A stretch of 21,835 nucleotides of DNA from assembly GCA_937914725.1 (NCBI GenBank), contig CALDMJ010000093.1, forward strand, positions 1-21,835, given 5' to 3'. The stretch is from an uncultured Clostridia bacterium. GTDB lineage: Bacteria; Bacillota; Clostridia; Christensenellales; UBA1242. The notes beneath the pieces were generated by a model. That model saw only the letters and a list, made by a program, of their open reading frames with translations. It was not told where the DNA came from and did not search any database. Shown piece after piece: positions 15,075 through 21,835 of this stretch (position 1 is the first letter of the stretch; each line of letters starts with the position of its first letter). Position numbers and translations under genes: made by a program.

Positions 15075-15686
15075 ATGGATGCAAACAAAAAAATTGCGTT
15101 ATCAATTGTTGCAATAGCAATAATGATAGTTGTTTTGGCGAGTACTTTAGTAGTTGCTTTTTATGTCAAGGGATACAACCCCTCGAGTATAAATACTAAC
15201 TATAATGTAAATGAAATCTATGGCGAGACATCGTGCAAACTTTATGTAGGGAATAGTATTTATGATTTCACAACAAAAAATGGTGATAAAAAAATTGTTT
15301 TTGCGGGGCCAAGTGAGGGCGTACAAAGTCTTGCTTTGCCCAACACCACAACAATTGATTTATCAAAAGAAAATGATTTTGCTGTTTTTGAATTTGTTTT
15401 TATAAACACAAATTTGGAAAATAGTTGGTTAGTGAGATTGAATACCACAATAAAATCGGACAAGAATGTGAGATTATATGCAACATACAGCAATACACAA
15501 ATTTCAGATTTTTCGAATATGGTTGAAAGATATAGAGACGGCTTTTTCAATAATCTATTGATAGAAAATGTTTGTTATGTGTATATAAAAATCAAACTAC
15601 TAAATAGTGCGGAAGATGCTTCGTTTGAGGGACAATTTGAATGGGATTTACTAAGTGAAAACTATTATAATGATAACAATTCTTGA
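15075..15686 (+). CDS. TasA/camelysin-like secreted protein
   Basis: The 203-aa protein has a strong N-terminal membrane/signal segment (about residues 8-30) and an extracellular beta-sandwich-like body with the plan of SipW-dependent TasA/CalY proteins: an opening strand pair (NVNEIYGETSCKLYVG), a central NDFAVFEFVFINTNLENS strand, and a closing YVYIKIKL ... FEGQFEWDLL pair. Sequence identity to classical TasA is low, so the family call rests on pattern, on similarity to the N-terminus of the preceding protein and on the adjacent signal peptidase. AAAGGG lies 9 bases before ATG 15075. It probably co-polymerises with, or anchors, the 824-aa fibre (inference). Confidence 0.68.
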   Translation: MDANKKIALSIVAIAIMIVVLASTLVVAFYVKGYNPSSINTNYNVNEIYGETSCKLYVGNSIYDFTTKNGDKKIVFAGPSEGVQSLALPNTTTIDLSKENDFAVFEFVFINTNLENSWLVRLNTTIKSDKNVRLYATYSNTQISDFSNMVERYRDGFFNNLLIENVCYVYIKIKLLNSAEDASFEGQFEWDLLSENYYNDNNS

Positions 15687-15737
15687 TATTTGCAAAAGTC
15701 AGCAAAATTTTGCAAATGAGGACACAAAGGAGAAAAA

Positions 15738-16940
15738 ATGACTGAAGATATGACAGTATCAAAGGCGGAGCAAAAACGTCGTGACAGTTTGTTAAAAAAA
15801 TTGAGTCGAAAATATAATCGCAAGCGACAAGTGAACGAGTTTTTGCTTGGGAAAAAAACAATGACTTGGCAAAAGGTTATATCAATTACTGTCGACATCA
15901 TTTGTGCTTTAATGGTTATTTTTTCGTCTATTTTTTGTTTTAATCTATTAAATAGTCGCACACAAGGCACGCCACCATCCGTTTTTGGATATAGTGCCTT
16001 AAAAATTGTTAGCGGCAGTATGCAGCCCGAATTTTCGGTCGGAAGCAGTGTTATGGTGCAGTCGGCTGACGCACACACTTTGAAAAAAGGTGACATCATT
16101 GCATTTTATGTTTATGGGAATAACAAAAACAAGTATGATGCAACGGATGCTATCCCCGTTGATGACTCAAAAAATTCGGTAAAGCATACGCTTTCTGTGC
16201 AACAGTTTTTTGGCATTCAATCTAAACAAATTAGTGCGGCAGCGTCAAGTGGCGCGATGTTGGTCTTTCATCAAATTGTTGCGATTGAAAGAGACTCAAG
16301 CGGACGTTATTGGTTTTCAACTAAAGGAACAAATAATGCATCTGTCGATATGTGGCACATAGATGAAGATTTGGTTCTGGGTGTTTATGTGCCAAGCGGG
16401 TTTGCCACGTGGCTTGCTGGGGTTTTGGGGTCTACGTCATCGACAATTTGGCTTCTTCTCTTACTTATGATTCCTATCATTTTGTTAGCGCTTTCTATAA
16501 TTTTTGAGACTTTGAAAGAACTTCAAATTATAAAACTTCAAAAAGATTGTGTTGAAATGAAACGCAAAATTACTGATCCAATTTGTGTCAAAAACAAGGT
16601 TGGTATTTTGATGGATAAGAAAAGCAAGTACAAAGTGCTTGCACAGGCGGACGACGAAGAAAAAATTGAATACGCAAATCTTTTATGGGGCGAAGGGAAA
16701 GTTCCAAATTGTGTGAAGGAATACTTTTTCCGTAGAAATGTGCTTTTAGCGCCATTGCAAAAACTCAAAGGAATCAATTTAGAATGTGAACAAATGGTAC
16801 AAAGTAATGTACCGATGGAGCAAATTGTTGATTATTACCTAAATGAAAGAACAAAAATTGATAATGAGTTGAAAAAACGCTATCAATATCTAAAGAAAGT
16901 CAAGGATAATCGTCAATACTATAGTGATGAAACTGAGTAG
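15738..16940 (+). CDS. SipW-type (ER/archaeal-like) signal peptidase I with long cytoplasmic extension
   Basis: The 400-aa membrane protease has a basic N-terminal tail (about residues 1-45), a membrane segment (about 47-71), the nucleophile in IVSGSMQPEF (Ser94), GDIIAFYVY, then LVFHQIVAIE with His178 in place of the bacterial catalytic Lys, and STKGTNNASVD with Asp204. Ser-His-Asp is the ER/SipW-type arrangement. A second membrane segment (about 236-258) follows. SipW of Bacillus is about 190 aa; here a charged, helical extension of about 140 residues (260-400) is added on the cytoplasmic side, of unknown function. An insertion (about 128-170) separates the Ser and His motifs. It likely cleaves the signal peptides of the two upstream secreted proteins. 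AAAGGAG precedes ATG 15738, and a terminator ends the operon. Confidence 0.85.
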   Translation: MTEDMTVSKAEQKRRDSLLKKLSRKYNRKRQVNEFLLGKKTMTWQKVISITVDIICALMVIFSSIFCFNLLNSRTQGTPPSVFGYSALKIVSGSMQPEFSVGSSVMVQSADAHTLKKGDIIAFYVYGNNKNKYDATDAIPVDDSKNSVKHTLSVQQFFGIQSKQISAAASSGAMLVFHQIVAIERDSSGRYWFSTKGTNNASVDMWHIDEDLVLGVYVPSGFATWLAGVLGSTSSTIWLLLLLMIPIILLALSIIFETLKELQIIKLQKDCVEMKRKITDPICVKNKVGILMDKKSKYKVLAQADDEEKIEYANLLWGEGKVPNCVKEYFFRRNVLLAPLQKLKGINLECEQMVQSNVPMEQIVDYYLNERTKIDNELKKRYQYLKKVKDNRQYYSDETE

Positions 16941-16968
16941 CATTTGTACTTAATCTAAAGCGATTTGT

Positions 16969-16999
16969 GGAACTAGCAAATTTCTAGTTCCTTATTTTA
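16969..16999 (+). terminator. Terminator of the fibre operon
   Basis: GGAACTAG (16969-16976) pairs with CTAGTTCC (16984-16991) around a 7-base loop, followed by a T-rich tail TTATTTTA. Confidence 0.78.
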
Positions 17000-17038
17000 T
17001 GTTTAGTTAAATTAATTATTAGCCTTTTAAAAATTCGT

Positions 17039-17066
17039 TACAATGTGCCGCGGTATAGCGCGGCAC
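17039..17066 (+). promoter_or_regulatory. Putative -10 box and G+C-rich hairpin before DUF1385-prmC
   Basis: TACAAT (17039-17044) is a plausible -10, with only a weak -35. It is followed by a perfect 8-bp hairpin, GTGCCGCG (17045-17052) with CGCGGCAC (17059-17066) around GTATAG, which no T run follows. If the -10 is used, the hairpin would lie at the 5' end of the mRNA, where such stems can stabilise transcripts. Confidence 0.4.
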
Positions 17067-17080
17067 ATAATGGCAATAAT

Positions 17081-18829
17081 ATGTGTATGAACAAAGAATA
17101 TAATATTGCGGGATTTCCTGTCGTGCGGGGCGCGTGCTTTTTATATAATGAGTTTTTGTCTGTGGGCGTGTGTGACAAAAGTCGCGTCGTGATGAAAGTC
17201 AAGCGCATCAATAGTGACGCGCGCTTGCGCAAATTTCCGTTCATTCGCGCGCTGATTTTTGTTATTATCGCGATAAAAAACGCAATTTTTGGTTATTTTC
17301 TCAGTCAAAAAATGCAAAAACACAAAACAAGGGTGACATTTTATGATTGGCTAGTCAAAAGTACAAAATTTTTGGTTGGCGTAGTGGGGCTTGTAGTGGG
17401 GCTCATTTTGGGTAATATGCTGTTTGTGGCACTGCCCAATTTTTTGACTGTCAATATATACAAACTGTGCGGGTTTGTGGTAGTGCGTTCAATGCAATAT
17501 AACTTGCTAAATTCTATGATTACGGTGGTTTTGTTTTTGACCGCAGTATTTGCTTTGTCGCGCGTGCTGAAAACCGAATTTTTTGCTTACAACGCCGTCA
17601 ATAAGACAATGAACGCCCTCTATAACAAAGTTAGCCTCGACGTCGGGCAGGTCGAAAAACAAAGTTCGAGGTTTTTCTTCAATCCGTTTTCAATAGTTAT
17701 TTTATCGCTTGTCATCGCGATTTTTGTGCTGCCACTGTTTTTTGAGAAAAATTTTTTGTTAAATTTGATTTACAAAATCGTTTTATTTGCTATAATATTG
17801 TCAACGGTTTATGAAGTGTTTATATTTTTGCGCCAGTACGACAACAAGTTTGTGCGCGTGTTGATGTTTCCGTCGTTTGCCGTGCAAGTGCTGTTTCCCA
17901 AGGGTACGAACACAAAGAACATACTGTGCGCGATTGTGGCGCTGAAAGAGGTTTTGATGATGAACGAAAATGATAAAATTAATGAAAAGCACAATTTGAT
18001 TTACGAGTGGCAAAAAATCCGCGAGCGCTTTTTGCAAAATGGCATTATTGACGAAAGTGACGTCGACTGGATTTTTTGCGAAGTACTGAAGTGTAATCGT
18101 GCGGAACTAAAGTCAATCAAGTACATCGCGCCAAGCGACCTTGAACGCGTGCTAGACTATGCCGAGCAGCGTTTGCAGGGCGAACCATTGCAGCGCATTT
18201 TTGGGCACGCCAACTTTTACGGATTTGAGTTTGAACTGAACGACGATACATTGATTCCGCGATTTGACACCGAAATTTTGGCTGAGTGCGTCATAAAAGA
18301 GATAAAGGAGCGCGCCCGCCCGCTAAAAGTTCTCGACCTTTGCACGGGCAGCGGTTGCATTGCAATCACGATTGCAAAACTCACAAACGCGCAGGTTATC
18401 GCAATCGACATCAACGAAAATGCGCTGCAAATGGCGCGCATAAATGCCGACAAACTGAACGCGAAAGTGCAGTTTTTTAAGTCAGACCTTTTTGAGAGTT
18501 TGGGCGAACAAAAGTTTGACATAATCGTGTCAAATCCGCCTTATATAAAATCAAGCGAAATCCCAACACTAGAAGTTGCGGACTTTGACCCGCACCTAGC
18601 GCTTGACGGCGGCTCGGACGGGCTTGATTTTTACCGCCGAATTGCGCAAGAAGCGCCAAACTATTTGACTGAAAATGGCAAACTCTTTTTAGAAATCGGC
18701 AAAGGACAAAGCAAGGACGTGAAAAAAATGCTTGCCGCTGACTTTGTGGACATAACATCGCGTAAGGACTTTGCCAGTATCACGCGCGTCGTGCTAGCCA
18801 CAAAAAAACATAGTAATGAGCACCTATAA
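17081..18829 (+). CDS. prmC: In-frame fusion of a degenerate DUF1385 (YqhQ-like) membrane domain with PrmC release-factor methyltransferase
   Basis: Residue numbers count from an in-frame GTG at 17045. The first 300 or so follow the DUF1385/YqhQ plan with several membrane segments, closing with a block like its usual C-terminus (LMFPSFAVQVLFPKGTN). The family hallmarks are gone: the HGAEHK region reads YNAVNK and the RCGTSF region reads FFNPFS. From about 318 it is PrmC: an N-terminal helical domain (about 318-390), the SAM motif VLDLCTGSGCIAI (429-441) and the glutamine-binding SNPPYI (496-501). PrmC methylates the Gln of the GGQ motif in release factors RF1 and RF2, and prfA lies just downstream. 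An internal ATG after AAAGAGG near 17960 might yield free PrmC. The true start is unclear: GTG 17045 falls in a hairpin, and ATG 17081 and 17087 lack a good ribosome site. Confidence 0.85.
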   Translation: MCMNKEYNIAGFPVVRGACFLYNEFLSVGVCDKSRVVMKVKRINSDARLRKFPFIRALIFVIIAIKNAIFGYFLSQKMQKHKTRVTFYDWLVKSTKFLVGVVGLVVGLILGNMLFVALPNFLTVNIYKLCGFVVVRSMQYNLLNSMITVVLFLTAVFALSRVLKTEFFAYNAVNKTMNALYNKVSLDVGQVEKQSSRFFFNPFSIVILSLVIAIFVLPLFFEKNFLLNLIYKIVLFAIILSTVYEVFIFLRQYDNKFVRVLMFPSFAVQVLFPKGTNTKNILCAIVALKEVLMMNENDKINEKHNLIYEWQKIRERFLQNGIIDESDVDWIFCEVLKCNRAELKSIKYIAPSDLERVLDYAEQRLQGEPLQRIFGHANFYGFEFELNDDTLIPRFDTEILAECVIKEIKERARPLKVLDLCTGSGCIAITIAKLTNAQVIAIDINENALQMARINADKLNAKVQFFKSDLFESLGEQKFDIIVSNPPYIKSSEIPTLEVADFDPHLALDGGSDGLDFYRRIAQEAPNYLTENGKLFLEIGKGQSKDVKKMLAADFVDITSRKDFASITRVVLATKKHSNEHL

Positions 18830-18830
18830 T

Positions 18831-18965
18831 ATGGTGGATATTTCCACCTTAGCCGATACGACAATGAGGGAGTTCCTTGCAGCCCCAAAGTTGCAAACAA
18901 CTTTAATATATGGAAAGAATCATAGCAGTTGTGTCGTCCTCGTCACCCCAAAAAAAGTGCGTTGA
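18831..18965 (+). CDS. Possible 44-aa reading frame between prmC and prfA
   Basis: ATG 18831 begins one base after the prmC stop (TAATATG), which could allow reinitiation, and the frame stays open to TGA 18963-18965. The product (MVDISTLADTTMREFLAA ... SSCVVLVTPKKVR) matches nothing I know. There is no ribosome site, the frame ends inside the prfA -35 box, and its start lies in a small hairpin (GGTGGA-TATT-TCCACC, 18833-18848). It may be chance. Confidence 0.25.
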   Translation: MVDISTLADTTMREFLAAPKLQTTLIYGKNHSSCVVLVTPKKVR

Positions 18966-18990
18966 CAAAAGGCGTGAAATAGTGTATAAT
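18962..18990 (+). promoter_or_regulatory. prfA promoter
   Basis: TTGACA (18962-18967), 17 bp, TATAAT (18985-18990): a perfect consensus sigma-A promoter, start near 18997. prfA is thus expressed independently of the prmC fusion. Confidence 0.88.
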
Positions 18991-19020
18991 TACCAAATAA
19001 TAACAATTTAAAGGAACAAT

Positions 19021-20082
19021 ATGGATAAATTAGAAAGTTACGTTAAAAGATACAACGAAATTAACGAAGAATTAATCAACGGTTCAAACCTTGATAGACG
19101 CGCGTATGAAAAACTTGCGAAAGAGCAATCTAGTTTGAGCGAATATGTCGAACTTGATAATCGCAAAAAGGAATTAGAAAAAGCAATCGACGACGCAAAG
19201 GAAATTTTGAAAATCGAGACCGATACGGAAGTTAGGCAAATGGCGGAGGAAGAACTTGAACAAGACCGCCAAAAATATGACGACCTTATGAAAGAAATTG
19301 AAATCGCACTCATTGACAAAGATGAGGACGATGAAAAAAACGTCATCCTTGAAATCCGCGGCGGGGCAGGCGGGGACGAAGCAAGTTTGTTCGCGGGCGA
19401 ACTCTTGCGTATGTACCAAAAGTATGCCGAAAAACATAGGTTCAAAATGTCAATCGTCAGCATTTCGCCGACCGAAGTTGGCGGTGTCAAAGAAGTTATT
19501 TGTACCGTCAACGGCAAGGGGGGGTATTCAAAGTTCAAGTACGAAAGCGGCGTGCATAGAGTTCAGCGCGTGCCAGAAACCGAGTCAGGCGGGCGCGTCC
19601 ATACGTCAACAGTAACAGTAGCGGTGCTACCTGAAAATGAGGACGTCGACGTCGTTATCGAGGAGAAAGACTTGCGAATTGACGTGTGCCGCAGTTCAGG
19701 CGCAGGCGGGCAGTCAGTCAACACGACCGACTCAGCCGTCCGCATCGTCCACTTGCCAACAGGAATGATTGTCACGTGCCAAGACGAGCGCTCGCAAATT
19801 CAAAACCGCGAAAAAGCCATGCGCATCTTGAAAAGTAAACTCTATGACTACTATAAAGCGCAAGCGGATGCCGAATACGCCAACAAGCGCAAGTGTCAAG
19901 TCGGCACAGGCGACCGCAGCGAGCGCATCCGCACCTACAACTTCCCCCAAGGACGCGTCACCGACCACCGCATCAACCTGACGCTCTACAACCTAAACCT
20001 TGTAATGGAAGGCGACCTCGATGAAATCATCGATGCTCTCACGAAAGCGGCAATTGAAGAACAACTCCATAAAGCCGATTAA
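19021..20082 (+). CDS. prfA: Peptide chain release factor 1
   Basis: The 353-aa protein is a full-length class I release factor. The N-terminal coiled helical domain (about residues 1-100) is followed by EIRGGAGGDEASLFAGEL. The anticodon-like tripeptide region reads PETESGGRVHTST (Pro185-Glu-Thr187), the RF1 P-x-T type that reads UAA and UAG rather than the SPF of RF2. The catalytic SSGAGGQSVN places GGQ at 229-231; Gln231 is the residue methylated by PrmC, encoded just upstream. The C-terminus has the usual NFPQGRVTDHR. AAAGGA lies upstream of ATG 19021. It is a core gene with its own consensus promoter. Confidence 0.98.
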   Translation: MDKLESYVKRYNEINEELINGSNLDRRAYEKLAKEQSSLSEYVELDNRKKELEKAIDDAKEILKIETDTEVRQMAEEELEQDRQKYDDLMKEIEIALIDKDEDDEKNVILEIRGGAGGDEASLFAGELLRMYQKYAEKHRFKMSIVSISPTEVGGVKEVICTVNGKGGYSKFKYESGVHRVQRVPETESGGRVHTSTVTVAVLPENEDVDVVIEEKDLRIDVCRSSGAGGQSVNTTDSAVRIVHLPTGMIVTCQDERSQIQNREKAMRILKSKLYDYYKAQADAEYANKRKCQVGTGDRSERIRTYNFPQGRVTDHRINLTLYNLNLVMEGDLDEIIDALTKAAIEEQLHKAD

Positions 20083-20091
20083 CGCGCTGCC

Positions 20092-20330
20092 ATTTCGACC
20101 AGTGGCATATGCCACCACAAGTAGAGATACTGTCCACACGTTCAATTTGCTTGCGCGGGCGGCGTATGTTTATGCTTTCCATAGTATTACTGCTCGGTGG
20201 CACACGCCACAGGTGCAGATTTGTTTTGTGTGACCTATACTTTGTGTATTTAGATGTGGGGAGTTACACACCCATTGTCATTTCGACCGAAGGCGTAGCC
20301 GAAGCGGAGAAATCTCCCAGAAGGGGAAGC
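20092..20330. repeat. Dispersed repeat, copy B, with REP-like 3' end
   Basis: The core 20128-20288 is collinear with 7019-7183. Flanks add a perfect palindrome GTGGCATATGCCAC (20102-20115) next to an extra CATTTCGACC, the hairpin GTGGC-ACAC-GCCAC near 20196-20209, and at the end CATTTCGACCGAAGG through GAAGCGGAGAAATCTCCC. That last part has an inner GGC-GTA-GCC hairpin and resembles the short CATTTCGACC...GAGAAATCTC repeats scattered through many gut genomes (general knowledge). No gene is present in 20083-20343, and I see no separate prfA terminator. Confidence 0.7.
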
Positions 20331-20343
20331 GTTGCAAAAAAAT

Positions 20344-20370
20344 AGCCACTTGCATATGGTGCAAGTGGCT
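20344..20370 (-). terminator. Terminator of the ATPase gene
   Basis: A perfect 11-bp stem (20344-20354 with 20360-20370) with a 5-base loop. On the minus strand it is followed by ATTTTTTTGC, four bases past the ATPase stop codon. On the plus strand a weaker T run also follows, so it may stop read-through from prfA. Confidence 0.88.
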
Positions 20371-20374
20371 GCTT

Positions 20375-21595
20375 TTATAGTATGCGGAGGGGAATAACAA
20401 ATGTTGATGCGTCAAGCGCAGTTAGATTGTCCTTTGCGCAAATCACCGCCCCCATACCGACGGGCAAGTTTGATTTTTTCAGCACGTCAAACGCCTTGAC
20501 CATACTGAGGGTAGGATTTGACGATTTTTTGATTTCAATCGGGTGAACCATTCCATTAGATTCAATGATAATGTCAATTTCATTGCTTTCTTTGTTTCTA
20601 AAGTAAAACATATTGCATTCTTTGCCGCAATTTAGGTATGTTTTGCGAATTTCGCCAACAACATAGTTTTCTAAAATCGCGCCGTTAAGTGACCCGTTTT
20701 GCAAAATTTCGGGCGAACTATAACGTGTCAAATATGCGACTAAGCCCGTGTCAAAAAAGTATAGTTTTGGAGCCTTTACAACGCGCTTTAGCAAATTGTT
20801 TGAATATGGGTGCAAGAAAAAGATTATTTCAGATTTTTCTAGCACGCCTAGCCAGCGTTTTGCCGTATCGTCACTCACTCCCACATCTATGGCGATAGAA
20901 TGTATATTAACCTCTTGACCGACGCGGCACGCCGCCGCGCGAATGAAATCAGTAAACTTTCCGTCGTCATTGATTTTGAGCTCGTCTTTGACATCGCGCG
21001 CAATGTAGGTTTGTAAGTACCCCGAATAAAAGACGTCGTGATTAGTGTATTTACCGCTTGCTATACTAGGGAGTTGCCCGCGCCAAATGCGTTCAAAAAT
21101 TGCGTTTATGTCAGCATTTGTGCTGTTTTGCTCGCGAAGCATAAGCGCGTTTTGCGAAACTTCAAACGGCGCTTCAGTACCCGTGCCAAACAGTTCGTGC
21201 TGTGATAATGACGGCAATTGCAGTATTGCAATGCGTCCCGCCAAACTTTCTTGCGCTAAGTTCATAAGTTTGAAACTTTGTGACCCCGTCAGCCAAAAAC
21301 TGCCAGCAGGTGCGCCGTTGTCAATCGCAATTTTGATGTATGAAAAAAGTTCGGGCGCATATTGTACTTCATCAATCAAAATTGGGGCAGGGTGAACCTT
21401 TAAAAACATTTCGGGGTCGCGTCTAGCAAGTGCGCGCTCTTGCAAATCGTCAAGTGTAACCTTTTTGCGCGCGCCGTCAATGTGTTCTAGCATTGTGGTT
21501 TTCCCCACTTGGCGCGGTCCCGTGATTAGTATGCAGGAATATTCCTTGCTGAGCGCCACAACCAAACTTTCCATATCTCTTTTAATGTAGTCCAT
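20375..21595 (-). CDS. AAA_14/DUF4143 family ATPase
   Basis: The 406-aa protein has a P-loop (GPRQVGKTT, residues 26-34), a Walker B box (ILIDEVQYAP, 72-81) and a sensor-like LTGSQSFKLM (102-111), the standard order of AAA_14 proteins. A winged-helix-like part follows in the middle (SIAIDVGVSDDTAKRWLGVL). The C-terminal DUF4143 domain has a restriction-endonuclease-like Asp ... Glu-x-Lys trio (NEIDIIIESNG, HPIEIKKS). This family is widespread and often present in many copies in gut bacteria and archaea; its role is not settled. AAGGAG lies 6 bases before the ATG. The gene stands alone with its own promoter and terminator; its leader contains three regularly spaced direct repeats. Confidence 0.93.
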   Translation of the reverse strand: MDYIKRDMESLVVALSKEYSCILITGPRQVGKTTMLEHIDGARKKVTLDDLQERALARRDPEMFLKVHPAPILIDEVQYAPELFSYIKIAIDNGAPAGSFWLTGSQSFKLMNLAQESLAGRIAILQLPSLSQHELFGTGTEAPFEVSQNALMLREQNSTNADINAIFERIWRGQLPSIASGKYTNHDVFYSGYLQTYIARDVKDELKINDDGKFTDFIRAAACRVGQEVNIHSIAIDVGVSDDTAKRWLGVLEKSEIIFFLHPYSNNLLKRVVKAPKLYFFDTGLVAYLTRYSSPEILQNGSLNGAILENYVVGEIRKTYLNCGKECNMFYFRNKESNEIDIIIESNGMVHPIEIKKSSNPTLSMVKAFDVLKKSNLPVGMGAVICAKDNLTALDASTFVIPLRIL

Positions 21596-21640
21596 AATTT
21601 TCTCCTTTATAAATTGTATGATTTATTTGTATTTTCGAAA

Positions 21641-21733
21641 AAAATACGATGAAAATTCAAATTATTCGACCAAAATACGATAAAATCGTAAAAATGCCGA
21701 CAAAAATACGATGTAATCTTATTTTAGTCGAAA
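21641..21733. repeat. Three direct repeats spaced exactly 31 bp in the ATPase leader
   Basis: AAAATACGAT occurs at 21641, 21672 and 21703. Each unit also ends in a CGA-containing motif (CGACC, CGACA, CGAAA) at the same offset, with unconserved bases between. The third unit overlaps the -10 box and start site of the ATPase promoter, and the other two lie downstream. A 31-bp period is about three helical turns, fitting a protein operator array read on one DNA face. Confidence 0.75.
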
Positions 21734-21749
21734 AATTAACAAATGTCAA
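21721..21749 (-). promoter_or_regulatory. Promoter of the ATPase gene
   Basis: On the minus strand: TTGACA (21744-21749), 17 bp, TAAAAT (21721-21726). The start falls near 21714, giving a leader of about 120 bases that covers the 31-bp repeats. Confidence 0.78.
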
Positions 21750-21756
21750 GTCTTTT

Positions 21757-21835
21757 TTATTGTTTTTTCTTTTCGTTGTCTACATTGAGTATGTCGCTCG
21801 GGTCAAGGTCAAGTATCACACACAAGTTTGCAAAT
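21757..21835 (-). CDS. 3' end of an XRE-type transcriptional regulator (partial)
   Basis: The frame enters from the right edge and ends at TAA (21757-21759). The visible 25 residues, FANLCVILDLDPSDILNVDN then EKKKQ, match the last helices of small Cro/C1-type HTH proteins (L-x-x-IC-x-x-L-x-V-x-PSDIL). It is co-directional with the ATPase 160 bp downstream and might bind the repeat array there (inference). Confidence 0.65.
   Translation of the reverse strand, partial: FANLCVILDLDPSDILNVDNEKKKQ

Noticed and set aside
21641..21733. Short CRISPR array
   Set aside because: Only about 10 bases plus a CGA motif are conserved per 31-bp unit, there are three units, no cas gene is near, and the array overlaps a promoter.

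Overview
The window looks like a chromosome segment from an A+T-rich, Gram-positive-type bacterium, probably an uncultured gut Clostridia-like lineage; this is inference, with no marker deep enough for a finer name. Support comes from strong AAGGAGG-type ribosome binding sites, a lipoprotein, Firmicutes-like -35/-10 promoters with 17-bp spacers, a SipW-type signal peptidase, internalin-like leucine-rich-repeat (LRR) proteins, and the cluster rpmE / DUF1385 / prmC / prfA. All genes read in the standard code. No rRNA, tRNA, CRISPR array or IS transposase was seen.

Left part (1-5400). A secreted or anchored protein of unknown function is followed by a gene with its own promoter that encodes a GT2/GtrB-like membrane protein. 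That protein has lost its catalytic Asp motif and carries a 200-residue Lys/Ala/Thr-rich, histone-H1-like tail. It converges on a lipoprotein gene at a shared bidirectional terminator. Next is a small regulator with two XRE domains, divergent from two tiny genes that may be related to each other.

Middle (5490-11300). Two surface LRR proteins (453 and 1170 aa), each with a C-terminal membrane anchor, are separated by a 440-bp spacer holding one copy of a diverged dispersed repeat. The larger has a long, highly charged cytoplasmic tail. rpmE follows with its own promoter and terminator.

Accessory island (about 11360-17000). Between rpmE and DUF1385-prmC-prfA, genes that are commonly contiguous in clostridia, lies a tyrosine recombinase followed by a pair of 28-bp inverted repeats enclosing 94 bp. 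The enclosed DNA carries a good outward promoter pointing at a fibre operon: an 824-aa secreted protein with a TasA/camelysin-like N-terminus and a C-type-lectin/sulfatase-modifying-factor-like C-terminus, a 203-aa TasA-like protein, and a SipW-type signal peptidase with a long cytoplasmic extension. A 33-codon fragment matching the C-terminus of the TasA-like protein sits out of frame behind the large gene, a scar of gene replacement. My reading is a phase-variable (ON/OFF) surface-fibre locus with an exchangeable binding head, drawn here in the ON orientation.

Right part (17000-21835). An in-frame fusion of a signature-less DUF1385 membrane domain with PrmC is followed by prfA with a consensus promoter. 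Then come a second copy of the dispersed repeat and, on the minus strand, an AAA_14/DUF4143 ATPase whose leader holds three 31-bp-spaced direct repeats. Upstream of it is the 3' end of an XRE-type regulator cut by the window edge.
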